DNA of 64,000 nt from Streptomyces aureus (GTDB taxonomy: Bacteria; Actinomycetota; Actinomycetes; Streptomycetales; Streptomycetaceae). Under the pieces are notes generated by a model, which had not been told where the DNA came from, ran no database searches, and was given only the letters and a program-made list of their open reading frames with translations. The first letter of the stretch is position 1, and the number at the start of each line of letters is the position of its first letter. The stretch lies in the NCBI RefSeq assembly GCF_000725495.1, contig NZ_JNZD01000007.1, forward strand, positions 186,001-250,000. Reading direction: 5' to 3'. The position numbers were made by a program, and so were the translations under genes. This document shows, in pieces, positions 34,351 through 43,905 of the stretch.

Positions 34351-37300
34351 TCACCTGAATCGGCCCGGCTGATGAGCTCGAACCGGGCCCGCTAGCGCGT
34401 GCACGCGGTGCACGATCATGTTGACCGAGCCGCGGTCACGCTCGATGTGCCCTTCTGCCAACACCGCGGGGGCGCCGAGGACCGCCTCACGTGTGCGTTC
34501 CCAGACCGGGGGAGAGAAGACCAGGTTGATCATGCCGGTCTCATCCTCCAGGGCGCCGAACGCCACCCCCTTCGCCGTCGGGGGCCGTTGGATGTATTTG
34601 GCCAGCCCGCCGACGCGTACCCGGGTCTGGTCGGCCAGGTCGCGGGCCTCGCATGCGGGCAGCGCCCCATGCGAGGCCAGCAGGGCACGGAGGTGCTGCG
34701 CCGGGTGGGCGGTGGCGCTTGCACCGGAGGCATCGAGATCGGCGGCGGTAGCCTCGGCCGCTGTCATCACCGGCAGCTCCGGTGCAGGGGCCAGGTCACT
34801 CATCCCGGGAAGGACGTCTTGGATCTCACCGGAGTAGGCGCCGGCCGACCACAGTGCGCTGCGCCGGTCAACGCCGAGGCCATCGAACGCCCCGGCAGCG
34901 GCCAGTTGCTCCATCATCTTCGCCGACAGCCGTGTGCGGCGGGCGACGTCGGCCACCGATCGGAAGGCCACAGTGCCGCGCGCGGTCAGGATCCGCTCAG
35001 CGATCTCCGCGCTGATCCCGGTCACGGAGGTCAGTCCGCGGCGGATCGCCGGCCGCCGCTCCGGCTGACCGACGTGCGGCTCAAGCGTGGCGTGCACGCC
35101 GGAGTGCTGGATGTCGACACTGCGGACCTCGATGCCATGTTGCTTGGCGTCCTGGATGAGGGTCTGCGAGTCGTAGAAACCCATCGGGAGATGCGCCAGA
35201 ATTCCCGCCAGCATGGCGTGCGGAAAGTGATACTTTACCCATGCGCTGGAATAGATAATGCCTGCCATCGACTGGGCGTGAGATTGCGGGAATCCGTAAT
35301 CCGAAAAGGCTTCTATCATGCCGACGATACGCTCGGAGGCGGTACGGTCGATGCCCTTGGCGGCCATCCCGGCGAGCAGTCGTCCGCGCAATTGTGCCAC
35401 CTTCTCCGGGGAGTGTTTGGCGGCCATCGCCTTACGGAGGCGGTCCGCCTCGCCCGGGGTGAACCCGGCACAGTCAATGGCCAGAGCCATGGCCTGCTCC
35501 TGCCACAAAGCAACCCCGAGCGTCTTGGAGAGTGCATGCTCGGCCAGCGGATGCGGATAGGTCACGGGCTCCAGGCCGGCCCGCCGCCGCAAATAAGGAT
35601 GTTTTGATCCCGCCTGAATTGGGCCCGGCCTAATGATTGAGGCGGCCACCGCGAGATCATCGAAACAGCGGGGCTGAAGCTGCGGCAATGTTGAGACCTG
35701 CGCCCTCGACTCGGCTTGAAAAACACCTATCGTCTGACCTGCGGCGATCATGGCGTAGACGTCCGGGTCGTCCTGCGGAATCGAGGCCATATCCAGGCTG
35801 ATTCCGTGGTGTTCGGAAATGAGGTCGCATGCGGTGTGCAAGGCGGCCAAAATGCCCAATCCCAGGATGTCGATTTTCAGAAGGTGGGCGGCAGCCACAT
35901 CGTCTTTGTCTCCTTGCAGTACCGAACGGCCCTCTCGGGTGGCCCATTCGACCGGCATGATTTCCCCGACGGGCTGGCGGGTCAGCACCATCCCACCGAC
36001 ATGGATTCCCAAATGCCGCGGCAAGGTATGCAGTTGCCCCGCGAGGTGGCGTACGTCGCCCGGGATGTCGACCTCGGGCCCGGGTGGCTCATGGTGAATG
36101 TGGCGGGTCATCTCGTTGATCCGCGCGACGGGATAGCCGAGAGCGCGCGCCGAATCCCGGACACTCAGGCGAGGTTGGTAGGTGATGAGGTTCGCCACCT
36201 GGGCGCAGTGCGACCTGCCGTACTTGGCGTACAGGTACTGGATCACCTCCTCTCGGCGGTCGTTCTCGAAATCAATGTCGATGTCCGGGTCGGTCTTTTC
36301 GGCGTGCAGGAATCTTTCGAACAGCAGGCCGTGCTTGAGCGCGTCGACGGAGGTGATACCGAGCGCGTAGCAGACCACCGAGGAAGCAGCGCTGCCACGC
36401 CCCTGGCACCAGATCCCCTGCTCGGCCGCGAACCGCGTGATGTCCCAGCAGATCAAGAAGTAGCCCGGCATGCCCATGCCGATGATCACGGACAGCTCGT
36501 AGTCGAGCTGTTTCCACGCCGCGCCCACTCCCGGGTCGGTGCGCGGTCCGTAGCGGCGGGCGCAGCCTGCCTCGGCGAGGTGGCGCAGATAGCTGTCGGG
36601 GGTGTGCCCGGCGGGCACGTCGAAGTCCGGCAGCTGCGGGCGCAGTTGGCTCAGGTCGATGACGCTGTGGCGGGCGAGGTCGACGGCGGATGCGACGGCC
36701 TGCGGGTAGCGGGCCATGAGGATGCGCATCTCCTCGGCGGTGCGCAGATGCGCCGTCGGGGCCGGCGGCAGCTCCCCGATCGCGGTGTCGAGGTTCTCGC
36801 GACGGTGCAGCGCCGTAAGTGCCGCAGCCAGCCGCGCGGTCCGCGGGGCGGCGTACCGGACGGCGTTCGTGGCCACCACCGGCAGCCGCCATCGCTGCGC
36901 CGCCGCGTACACGGCGGCGTTGCGTGGGCCGTCTTCGGGCAGGCGGTGATCGACGAGTTCGGCGTGCAGGTGGGTGCGGCCGAAGAGCTCCACCAGCCGG
37001 TCCATCCGCGCGTGGAGAGCGTCGGTGTCGTACGCCGCCGCACCGTCGACGGGGCAGCCGGTGAGGATCGCCCACTCCCCCTCGTGCACGGCGGCCGACA
37101 GCGCATCGAGGTCGTAGAGCGGTGCGCCCTTGGCGCCGGCCAGCTGCCCGGCGCTGATCGCCGCGGACAGCCGGGTGAAGCCCAGCAGGCTGCGGGCGAT
37201 CACCACGATCGACCCGAGGCCCTGGCCCAGGGTGAGTTCGGCCCCGTAGATGCTGCCGATACCGTATTCGCTCGCAGCCTGTGCCAGACGTCTCGCGCCG

Positions 37301-37503
37301 TACAACCCGTTGGTGTCAGTGATCGCCAGGGCCTCGATGCCGAGACGGGAGGCCTCGGCGACCAGGTCCTCCACGTGGCTGGCGCCGAAGAGGAACGAGC
37401 CGGCGGAGTGCACATGCAACTCCGCCCAGCCGCCGCCCACCGGCGTCGGCGCGGCGCGCGGATCAGGGAAGCGCAACAGCTTCCCGCGGCGGTCATCAGC
37501 CAT
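34351..37503 (-). CDS. dnaE2: Error-prone DNA polymerase III alpha subunit DnaE2
   Basis: A 1050-aa C-family polymerase. N-terminal PHP domain with ELHVHSAGSFLFGAS near residue 28 and ALAITDTNGLYG near 57. Polymerase core includes QGRGSAASSVVCYALGI near 368 and the catalytic aspartates in TDPDIDIDFENDRR near 402. A C-terminal OB-type domain contains VRVGGLAKYIQRPPTAKG. Length and lack of an extended clamp-binding tail fit DnaE2/ImuC, the lesion-bypass polymerase of the ImuA'-ImuB-DnaE2 mutasome. The start overlaps the imuB stop by 8 bases, so it is the third gene of an operon led by an SOS box. Confidence 0.95.
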   Translation of the reverse strand: MADDRRGKLLRFPDPRAAPTPVGGGWAELHVHSAGSFLFGASHVEDLVAEASRLGIEALAITDTNGLYGARRLAQAASEYGIGSIYGAELTLGQGLGSIVVIARSLLGFTRLSAAISAGQLAGAKGAPLYDLDALSAAVHEGEWAILTGCPVDGAAAYDTDALHARMDRLVELFGRTHLHAELVDHRLPEDGPRNAAVYAAAQRWRLPVVATNAVRYAAPRTARLAAALTALHRRENLDTAIGELPPAPTAHLRTAEEMRILMARYPQAVASAVDLARHSVIDLSQLRPQLPDFDVPAGHTPDSYLRHLAEAGCARRYGPRTDPGVGAAWKQLDYELSVIIGMGMPGYFLICWDITRFAAEQGIWCQGRGSAASSVVCYALGITSVDALKHGLLFERFLHAEKTDPDIDIDFENDRREEVIQYLYAKYGRSHCAQVANLITYQPRLSVRDSARALGYPVARINEMTRHIHHEPPGPEVDIPGDVRHLAGQLHTLPRHLGIHVGGMVLTRQPVGEIMPVEWATREGRSVLQGDKDDVAAAHLLKIDILGLGILAALHTACDLISEHHGISLDMASIPQDDPDVYAMIAAGQTIGVFQAESRAQVSTLPQLQPRCFDDLAVAASIIRPGPIQAGSKHPYLRRRAGLEPVTYPHPLAEHALSKTLGVALWQEQAMALAIDCAGFTPGEADRLRKAMAAKHSPEKVAQLRGRLLAGMAAKGIDRTASERIVGMIEAFSDYGFPQSHAQSMAGIIYSSAWVKYHFPHAMLAGILAHLPMGFYDSQTLIQDAKQHGIEVRSVDIQHSGVHATLEPHVGQPERRPAIRRGLTSVTGISAEIAERILTARGTVAFRSVADVARRTRLSAKMMEQLAAAGAFDGLGVDRRSALWSAGAYSGEIQDVLPGMSDLAPAPELPVMTAAEATAADLDASGASATAHPAQHLRALLASHGALPACEARDLADQTRVRVGGLAKYIQRPPTAKGVAFGALEDETGMINLVFSPPVWERTREAVLGAPAVLAEGHIERDRGSVNMIVHRVHALAGPVRAHQPGRFR

Positions 37504-39016
37504 AGAGCGCCTCCACCGCCCACCGGCCGTCTTGGATGTGCAGCAGCCAGGCTCGGCCGTCCGCGCAGGTCACCTGCAACCGCGCCAGGCGGCGGGCCCG
37601 CGCGGGAATCCACCAGTCCTCCAGCACCGGCCACGGCCCGGTCCACCCCGTCACCGCCACCGGCGCGGCTCCGTCGATGGACAGCGCGGCCGGGGGCTGG
37701 GTGAGCAGGGCGCGTCCGCTCACCCCGACCGCACCGCCATCTGCCCCGACCACCTGTGCGGGGCGCGGGGTGGGATAGACGACCGCCGGGTGCGGGGCCG
37801 GTAGCTGCCCCGGCCACGTCCCCTCTATGAACGGGCGCGAGCGCGCATCGCCATACGGGATGTCCACGATCCGCTCACCCGGCCCGCGGCCTCCGGCGAG
37901 TTCCTGTCGCACCACGGCGCGGTGGCCGAGCATCGCCTGCAGCTGTCCTGCGGCGTGCTCCAGTTCCTCCGGCGCGATCCGCGGCCCGAACAGCAACGAC
38001 TGCCGGCCGGTGGCCGCCGACAGCCCCTCAGGGACCAGCCGCAGATTGGTGATCCCCGCCGCGGCGGCGTCGAGCTGCCCGGTCTCGGCCCAGGCGGCGA
38101 TCTGCCAGCGCACCCGCTCGGCCACGGCCAGCGAAGAGAGCCGGCCTTCGTGCCGCCACAGCCGCGACAGGCGCTGTCCGGTCGCGAGTCCCACTTCGAC
38201 CTGCAGCCTGGCGCATACTGCGCCGGCCCGCGCGAGCCGGGCGTGGAGCCGCTCAGCAAGGGCTTTCGCGATGAACGTGACCGGCTCAAGGTTGTCTTCG
38301 GGCGGCTCAAACGCCTCGGTCACGCTGTAGTCCACATCCGCCCCGGACGTGTTGAACGGCCGGGCCTCCAGGCCGCCGGCGGTGCGTTGCGCGGCGGCGG
38401 CATCATGTCCGAACCGTGCCAGCACCCGTTCACCCGGCAGCGCCGCGAACATCCCCAAGGTGGTGATGCCCAGACGGGGCAGGAGCTGAGACAGCCGCGG
38501 GCGGCCCAGCACCCCCACGGGGTACGGAGCCAGAAAGGCGGCGGTCTCTCCAGCTGGAACCAGGTGACCGACCTGCCCGGCGCGTACCGCCAGTGCGGCG
38601 GCGAACACAGTGTCCGCCGCTCCGGTCCGTGATTCGATCCCGGCGTCGGTGAGCACGGTGGTGATGTGCTCCACGAGAGCCTGCTCGCCGCCGAAGTACC
38701 GGGCGGGCCCGCGCGAGGGCAGGGCGATCAGACCGGGGCGCAGGACCTCCATGTGCGGAGCGATTCGCTTCTCCAGCAACCGCAGCACCGGCTCGAACGC
38801 CCGTGTCTCCGCTTCGGGATCCCGGTCGAGCAGCCTGAGATGGGGGCAGCGGCCGGATGCCTGGCGTACCCGCATCCCGCGCTTCACGCCCTGCCGACGG
38901 GCCTCCTTCGAACAGGCCATCACCCGCTCCCGCGCGATGATCGCCACAGGCTCGGCGTGATCCGCACCGGCGGCCACCACGGGCCAGTCCAACGCCCAGA
39001 TCACTAGCGCACGCAT
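37496..39016 (-). CDS. imuB: ImuB, Y-family polymerase-like mutasome subunit
   Basis: A 506-aa protein starting at ATG 39016 (LVIWALDWPVVAAG follows). The Y-family fold is recognisable, but the usual catalytic acidic residues of the first motif are reduced to one Asp (ALDWP), as in mycobacterial ImuB, which is catalytically inert. YFGGEQALVEHI near 125 and the little-finger region follow. ImuB bridges DnaE2 to the sliding clamp and ImuA'. It lies between imuA' (7-base gap) and dnaE2 (8-base overlap). Confidence 0.93.
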   Translation of the reverse strand: MRALVIWALDWPVVAAGADHAEPVAIIARERVMACSKEARRQGVKRGMRVRQASGRCPHLRLLDRDPEAETRAFEPVLRLLEKRIAPHMEVLRPGLIALPSRGPARYFGGEQALVEHITTVLTDAGIESRTGAADTVFAAALAVRAGQVGHLVPAGETAAFLAPYPVGVLGRPRLSQLLPRLGITTLGMFAALPGERVLARFGHDAAAAQRTAGGLEARPFNTSGADVDYSVTEAFEPPEDNLEPVTFIAKALAERLHARLARAGAVCARLQVEVGLATGQRLSRLWRHEGRLSSLAVAERVRWQIAAWAETGQLDAAAAGITNLRLVPEGLSAATGRQSLLFGPRIAPEELEHAAGQLQAMLGHRAVVRQELAGGRGPGERIVDIPYGDARSRPFIEGTWPGQLPAPHPAVVYPTPRPAQVVGADGGAVGVSGRALLTQPPAALSIDGAAPVAVTGWTGPWPVLEDWWIPARARRLARLQVTCADGRAWLLHIQDGRWAVEALYG

Positions 39017-39023
39017 TGCCGGC

Positions 39024-39689
39024 TCACCCCGCGGTGATGGGTCGCAGCGGCACCGCATCCCCGCCCGCGGTGGCGGCGGGCTCGGTGATCAGCCGCACCG
39101 AGCCATCCGGCCCAGGCAGCCACGCCTCGGCATGCCGCAGCTGCGTCGCCGCACCCCGACCGACGACCATCAGGCGGGTACGGCGGCCGGCAAGCAGGCC
39201 GTAACCGTCCCCGAGTCCGTCCCAGCTGGCCTCGGTCACCCGCAGCCGCAACTGCGCCTCCGGCCAGTCCTGCCAGGTCAGCAGCGTCGTGCCGGAGCGC
39301 CGCAGGCGGGCCGCGATGCGGCGGCTGGTGCGCAAGGCCACCTGCCCCACAGGGCCGAGCAGGACCACCGGCGCCGCCTCGCACACCATCGCCAGCACCT
39401 CGGGCCAGCGCCGACCCGGCTCGGGCACCGCCAGCCCGCAGGCAAGATCGAGACCGGCATCCGCCGCAGCCAGTCCGCCTAGCTGCGGCAAACCGACCGC
39501 CGCCCAGGCGCCGCCGTCACCAGCGGCCTCCGCGGCCAACGCGATCAGCAAAGGCAGATCACCCCCAGTGCTCACCACCGCGCCGCGGGGCAGCCTCCCG
39601 CCCGGGAGCAGGCTGGAGAGCGTGCCGGACTCGGCTCCGGTCGCCTCCGGAGTCCCTCGCTCACCAGGCGAAACGACGCGCATGAACAC
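39024..39689 (-). CDS. imuA': ImuA'-like RecA-related mutasome subunit
   Basis: A 221-aa protein. LLPGGRLPRGAVVSTGGDLPLL aligns with the RecA/ImuA' nucleotide-binding region but lacks a canonical Walker A Lys/Thr; AAPVVLLGPVG and LVRITE-like strands follow. It is shorter than typical ImuA' proteins. GTG 39689 is preferred because AAGGA lies nine bases upstream; ATG 39683 is the alternative. It leads the imuA'-imuB-dnaE2 operon; the SOS box 39684-39695 covers its start. Confidence 0.85.
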   Translation of the reverse strand: MFMRVVSPGERGTPEATGAESGTLSSLLPGGRLPRGAVVSTGGDLPLLIALAAEAAGDGGAWAAVGLPQLGGLAAADAGLDLACGLAVPEPGRRWPEVLAMVCEAAPVVLLGPVGQVALRTSRRIAARLRRSGTTLLTWQDWPEAQLRLRVTEASWDGLGDGYGLLAGRRTRLMVVGRGAATQLRHAEAWLPGPDGSVRLITEPAATAGGDAVPLRPITAG

Positions 39690-39695
39690 ATGTTC
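39684..39695 (-). promoter_or_regulatory. LexA-type SOS box over the imuA' start
   Basis: GAACACATGTTC is a perfect GAAC-N4-GTTC palindrome, the actinobacterial LexA core. It overlaps the GTG start and lies just after the ribosome binding site, so LexA binding would block the operon at its very beginning. Damage-inducible expression of the mutasome is expected. Confidence 0.85.
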
Positions 39696-39946
39696 GATTC
39701 CTTGTGCGGGAAATGCAAGCGGGCGAGCGCCACACCACTCACACGAAGCCTCGTGCCGACTTCAATTGACGGCTTCGGCGAGAGCAGCGATGGTTGTGAA
39801 CGACCATGCCGCGCAGGCAAGTTGGCCGCGCAGGCCGATTCGCCTCGGCCTGACCGACGTCGCCCAGCTCGTGCTCGTCGGCCACGGCAGTTCCCGCAGC
39901 CTCGCCGTGGGGCAAGCGGCCGTACGGGTCTCGCTACGCTGCCGCA

Positions 39947-40732
39947 GTGATCGAGCCCTCCCCGCTACCTGGCGACCCCACCGAGCTGCACCTGCGCATC
40001 TCCTACGACGACGGCCTCTGGGACACCCCGCATGCCGACACGCTGGAGCGGTGGAACGTGACCGTCCTGCACCGCCGGCGTACGCATGGCGACGGCCAGG
40101 ACCTGGTCCCGAGCAACGGCTGTGTCACCACAGACTGCCCGGCGTGCACCGTGGAGGACGTAGCCGTCGGGGAGATGACCTTCTACCGGGTGCACCTCGA
40201 CCGCGGCCAGAATGCCTACTGGGCCATGGAAGAGGAGTCCGAAGAGCTGTACGAGACCGCCCAAGTACTCCTCGATCCCGAGACGGGCTTCTTCACCAGC
40301 GAGGTCGGCGAGCTGCTGGATTACGTCGGGTCCGCACTGCTCGTCATGGACCGGGTGACCCTGGATCCGCCGTGGCGCGGGCACGGCCTGGCGGCCCTTC
40401 TCGGCATCGAAGCGATCCACCGACTCATGCCCGGCTGCCGGGCCATCGCCTGCTCACCCGGCATCACCGACCTCAGCAGCCGGCGCCTGACGGACCGGTC
40501 CGAGTGGGACCGGGTGAACGCCAAGATCGCCCAGGGGTGGGAGTGCATCGGTTTCCGCCTGTACCGCGACAACATCTATCTCGTCACGCCCGCCTCGCAG
40601 GACCTGGAGGAGCAGCGCGGCGTACTTCGTGGGCGACTCGCGGAACTCGGCGCATCCTGGCGGACGCGCTCTCCTGACGGACTCCACCGCCGGGACGAGA
40701 ACCATCGTGCCGGACGGGAAGCATGTAGCTGA
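39947..40732 (+). CDS. GNAT-like acetyltransferase
   Basis: A 261-aa protein. Motif-A-like DPPWRGHGLAALLGIEAIHR lies near residues 144-163, followed by a strand-loop CRAIACSPG. CVTTDCPACTV in the N-terminal part adds Cys residues not typical for the family. GTG 39947 start. The substrate is unknown. It stands alone between the mutasome operon and a lower-GC patch; 40733-40932 holds nothing convincing. Confidence 0.65.
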   Translation: MIEPSPLPGDPTELHLRISYDDGLWDTPHADTLERWNVTVLHRRRTHGDGQDLVPSNGCVTTDCPACTVEDVAVGEMTFYRVHLDRGQNAYWAMEEESEELYETAQVLLDPETGFFTSEVGELLDYVGSALLVMDRVTLDPPWRGHGLAALLGIEAIHRLMPGCRAIACSPGITDLSSRRLTDRSEWDRVNAKIAQGWECIGFRLYRDNIYLVTPASQDLEEQRGVLRGRLAELGASWRTRSPDGLHRRDENHRAGREACS

Positions 40733-40932
40733 CCAGAGGGCAGACGGCTCGCCGTCAGCCCTCCTGTGTTTCGTGGTTCTGGGCACGCCGGATGCAGCAC
40801 TACTCGGTTCGATGGCAAAACGCTGGGTTCGATTCCGAGAGGGCCGCTGAGCCGGAAGATCGCCACGAACCTGGCATCACGCGACTCCACCGAAGCCCTG
40901 CCACCAGCTCAAGACGGCAACGGAGTCCGGGC

Positions 40933-41922
40933 TCAGCAGTCCGGTTCCTGACTCCCTTCTCCACGGTTAAGGAGATCCAGAAGCCATTCATCCATTGCAT
41001 ACTCCGGTTGAGTAGGCCATGGGACGGTATCGCCTTTGAGTGTAGCGTTCGCCGGGCTACCTGGACGACTCCACTGCGATATTGCGTCTGACAACTCCTG
41101 ACACGAGAGTGGATCTGTGACGCCTGGAAGCAATATCGAATAGTGGCCAATGACAACGAGCAGGCTTCGCAGTTCTTCCGGGGTTTTTACGAGCAGCATC
41201 CCTCTGCGCTCGCTTGGCGCGTTCAAGTCGATCAAGGCAAGTCGAGGGAGTGATTCGCTGTCCGGGTTCATTAGCTGATGCCGTACGGGATCCAGCTCGG
41301 GCCTGAATGCATAAGACCAGCCAAGCGCTGCGAATGACGCAAGGTATGCGGCGCGAACCCATGAAACCGCTGCGCGCCATGCAACGAATTTCTCTGTGGC
41401 CTTGACGGTGAAGACCGGATCGGACCCACCGTCCCACATCTGATCCAATTCCCTTACGTGTGCTGCGACTTGCTCATTAGAATTTTGGTCGGGCACACCT
41501 CTCATGATCACCCCCTGAGGGCCATGGGAAACGTAGCCCCGAATGACAGCGCCACCCGCATCGAATTCTGCCCTGACTTCCCGTCTGGGATCTCTACCCA
41601 TGGCAAGGTTGTGGATGACTGATCTTCTAGCGGCATGGGCGTCAAAGTACTTTCCAGCAGCGTGGTTGCAACTGGCACAGGTTAGAAGCATGACCTTTCC
41701 GCCCTGGCTCTTAGGCGGGACGTCTTCACGGGTTAGTTCTGCAATTTCATCTCGCGAATATGCCGTCTTGCAGCTCGGACATGGGTAATACTCTCCATCC
41801 TCCGGAAGTTGCGTTGCACCAAAAAGTCCCGCCAAATCCATTCTGCGGAATATCAGTGCACCTTCGCTAAACCATCGGCCACTGGACGCCATGCAATCAG
41901 TATGCTCCCGAATGTCCCCCAT
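40933..41922 (-). CDS. HNH-like protein with altered first histidine
   Basis: A 329-aa protein. Residues 45-100 have an HNH-type frame: YPCPSC, then LTREDVPPKSQGG, LTCASCNHAAGKYFD. In HNH families this reads E-H-V-P-x-S; here the His is Asp, so catalysis is doubtful. The C-terminal 200 residues are unassigned. Base composition is visibly less G/C-rich than the neighbours, with more A/T third positions, pointing to recent transfer. Confidence 0.6.
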   Translation of the reverse strand: MGDIREHTDCMASSGRWFSEGALIFRRMDLAGLFGATQLPEDGEYYPCPSCKTAYSRDEIAELTREDVPPKSQGGKVMLLTCASCNHAAGKYFDAHAARRSVIHNLAMGRDPRREVRAEFDAGGAVIRGYVSHGPQGVIMRGVPDQNSNEQVAAHVRELDQMWDGGSDPVFTVKATEKFVAWRAAVSWVRAAYLASFAALGWSYAFRPELDPVRHQLMNPDSESLPRLALIDLNAPSERRGMLLVKTPEELRSLLVVIGHYSILLPGVTDPLSCQELSDAISQWSRPGSPANATLKGDTVPWPTQPEYAMDEWLLDLLNRGEGSQEPDC

Positions 41923-41995
41923 GCGCGCGCTGGAGGTGGTTTCCCATGCCCCGCAAGCCCCCCCCCGCGCTCGGTACCCGGCCGCCCGGAACTGA

Positions 41996-42223
41996 TTGGG
42001 AATGTCGCCCGACCGTAAGGAACTTGAACGGCTCTTGCGCGAGGGGCAGATACGTCACAGAGGTAACCCGGCGCTCCGTTGGAACGCGTCCGTGATGGAG
42101 GTCTACAGGGACGCCAACGACAACATGAGGCCCGTCAAGCCGAACCCCGGGAAATCACCGGCTCGTATCGACGACATCGCCGGGAGCCATGAACATACAG
42201 CTACGGTCTGTTTCTATTTCTAG
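41996..42223 (+). pseudogene. Remnant of a phage terminase large subunit (C-terminal fragment)
   Basis: The frame encodes HRGNPALRWNASVMEVYRDA followed by DNMRPVKPN and RIDDIAG, matching the C-terminal nuclease end of phage terminase large subunits (GNPVLRWM...KPxKxxxxxKIDGIxAL). The N-terminal ATPase and most of the nuclease are missing and the end is scrambled after IDDIAG. It is a decayed prophage scrap in the lower-GC patch. Confidence 0.72.
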
Positions 42224-42288
42224 CAACCCACTTGACGGAATAGCTGCATAGAATTCCGATTCACCCCCTCCGGTGCGCGCTCCGAGAT

Positions 42289-42780
42289 GTGCTTCGCGCA
42301 CATAAAGCTGAGGGTCTCTTTATCGAGCTCGTCGGAAGGCTTGGCGTCGAGTATCTCCCTCCTCGGGCTGTCCTGCTGCCAGGCATGCGCGATCTTTCAG
42401 TCGCACGGGGTGACGGCGAAACCTATCTCGGTGTCCGGGTGATCAACCGTCGCGACAGCCACTTGACTGTCGTCGCCACTGGCATCGATTTCGACTGCGG
42501 CGAACCCGACCCGTCATACTTCTTTCCAACGCAGCTCAATGTGGGGGCAGGTGACATCAAACAGGCACCGTTCCGGCTCAAGGGACTCCAGCAGAGGACC
42601 TCTTTCGCGGCAACGCCTTCCATCGGGCACTGCCTTCGGATTCTGGCTGAGCGGACGCAACTGACTCCACCACGAGTTCGGGCCTGGACTGCGCTCGAAC
42701 TCGGTGACCGCGTCTACGGCTCCTGGATCCCGTTGGGCGACCTTGTCGAAGAGCTGGTCGGTGCCCGCGCGCTTCCGTGA
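42289..42780 (+). CDS. Hypothetical protein
   Basis: A 163-aa frame from GTG 42289 without a clear ribosome binding site. Beta-rich, with no recognised domain. It follows the terminase remnant and may be the 3' part of another decayed gene. Confidence 0.45.
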   Translation: MLRAHKAEGLFIELVGRLGVEYLPPRAVLLPGMRDLSVARGDGETYLGVRVINRRDSHLTVVATGIDFDCGEPDPSYFFPTQLNVGAGDIKQAPFRLKGLQQRTSFAATPSIGHCLRILAERTQLTPPRVRAWTALELGDRVYGSWIPLGDLVEELVGARALP

Positions 42781-42885
42781 TGGCTACGACCGATGCTTCA
42801 TCTGCCCATACCTCGTCGAGCAGGCCGTTCACGCAGCCACGGTCAAATCCCCTGTACATCCGGTGGCGCGGACACCGGCTGTGCG

Positions 42886-43422
42886 CTACGGCCCGCGCCG
42901 TGGGTGAGGGGATCCTTGTCGGTGTTGCTGCCTTCGCTCTTCCTGCGCACGCCTGCCCCGATCAGCAGCGCGCTGCCCGCGCTGCTGGGGAGCGCGACGT
43001 GTCGGCTGGACCGAGCGCTCGCTGGCAACCTCCGGTCGAGCGAGCCGGGAGACTGCTCGCTCGTACGCTTCGGCCTGGTAGCGCGGGCCGACCGCCAGGA
43101 CCTGGAGTCGTGGCCGCCGATCGCGATCGGCGGGGTCTGGCACGGGATCGAGGAATCGATACACGATGCGATAGCGCGGGGCCTGACGGTTGAGCCGCTG
43201 CCCTTCGTCGTACTCCTGCTCGTCGAAGTAGAGCTTCCAGCAGTCTCTAAGCTCCGCCGGCCAGGAGTCGGACATCCGTTCCAGGCGGATGCCTTCGGCT
43301 TCCCCGCTGGCCAGTTGTGCGATGCGGATGATGGCCAGTTTCTGCAGCTGAGGGTTCAGCTTCAGGATGTCAGCGCCGACCTGCGGCAGATGGTCCCCGC
43401 GGAAGGGGTCGGACGCCGCCAC
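42886..43422 (-). CDS. RelE/ParE-like toxin candidate with basic tail
   Basis: A 178-aa protein. Residues 10-115 have the order of a ParE/RelE fold: helices LNPQLQKLAIIRIAQLASG, then LRDCWKLYFDE, YRIVYRF and LQVLAVGPR strands and a final helix. The last 60 residues are Arg/Gln-rich, not part of the family. GTG 43422 start, 21 bases after the antitoxin-like gene. Assignment is by fold pattern and gene order. Confidence 0.5.
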   Translation of the reverse strand: MAASDPFRGDHLPQVGADILKLNPQLQKLAIIRIAQLASGEAEGIRLERMSDSWPAELRDCWKLYFDEQEYDEGQRLNRQAPRYRIVYRFLDPVPDPADRDRRPRLQVLAVGPRYQAEAYERAVSRLARPEVASERSVQPTRRAPQQRGQRAADRGRRAQEERRQQHRQGSPHPRRGP

Positions 43423-43443
43423 GAGTTCTCCGTCCTGCTGTCG

Positions 43444-43800
43444 TTAATCCTCTTGCGCCGACGCACCGCCGGCCCGGAGGATCTCGTCGGCCTGCCCGGG
43501 GTTCGCGTCGGCGACCAGGCGGGCCAGAGCCGCTGTGTCCAGCCCCTGCCCAGGAGCAGGCGCCTCGGCGATCCGCTGCCCTGCGAGATCGCCGATGGCG
43601 ACGTCGTCAGCACGTTCCACGGCCTGGAGAAGGAGCACGAAAAGGTCGTACGGCAGGATGGCTGCCTCAGGCTCGCCTCCCTCCTGCTCGCCGACCAGCA
43701 GCGGGAGGGCTCGTGCCCCGCCCTCACGGAAGCTGGCCAGCACCGTGCGGAGGGTGGCGGCCACTCGGGCGACGGAGTGAACTGCCTGATGTTCGCTCAT
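43444..43800 (-). CDS. Phd/YefM-like antitoxin candidate
   Basis: A 118-aa acidic protein starting at ATG 43800. VARVAATLRTVLASFREGGA followed by EAAILPYDLFVLLLQAVERA resembles the Phd/YefM layout (helix, then AxLxPYxxYxxL), though a recognisable DNA-binding start is weak. It precedes the ParE-like gene, the usual antitoxin-toxin order. Confidence 0.5.
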   Translation of the reverse strand: MSEHQAVHSVARVAATLRTVLASFREGGARALPLLVGEQEGGEPEAAILPYDLFVLLLQAVERADDVAIGDLAGQRIAEAPAPGQGLDTAALARLVADANPGQADEILRAGGASAQED

Positions 43801-43905
43801 GTGATTCACCCTAGACACCAAACCCATCGGCTGGCGCTGCGATTTCTGCCGTCAGCCCGCCCGGCGTTCGCGCGCGTTTCTCCCTAGTTCTGTCCTGGGT
43901 GTCGG

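Noticed and set aside
40800..40850. A tRNA-like GGGTTCGATTCC (T-loop) sequence, possible tRNA or att relic
   Set aside because: The T-stem has a mismatch and no acceptor, D or anticodon arm can be placed upstream.
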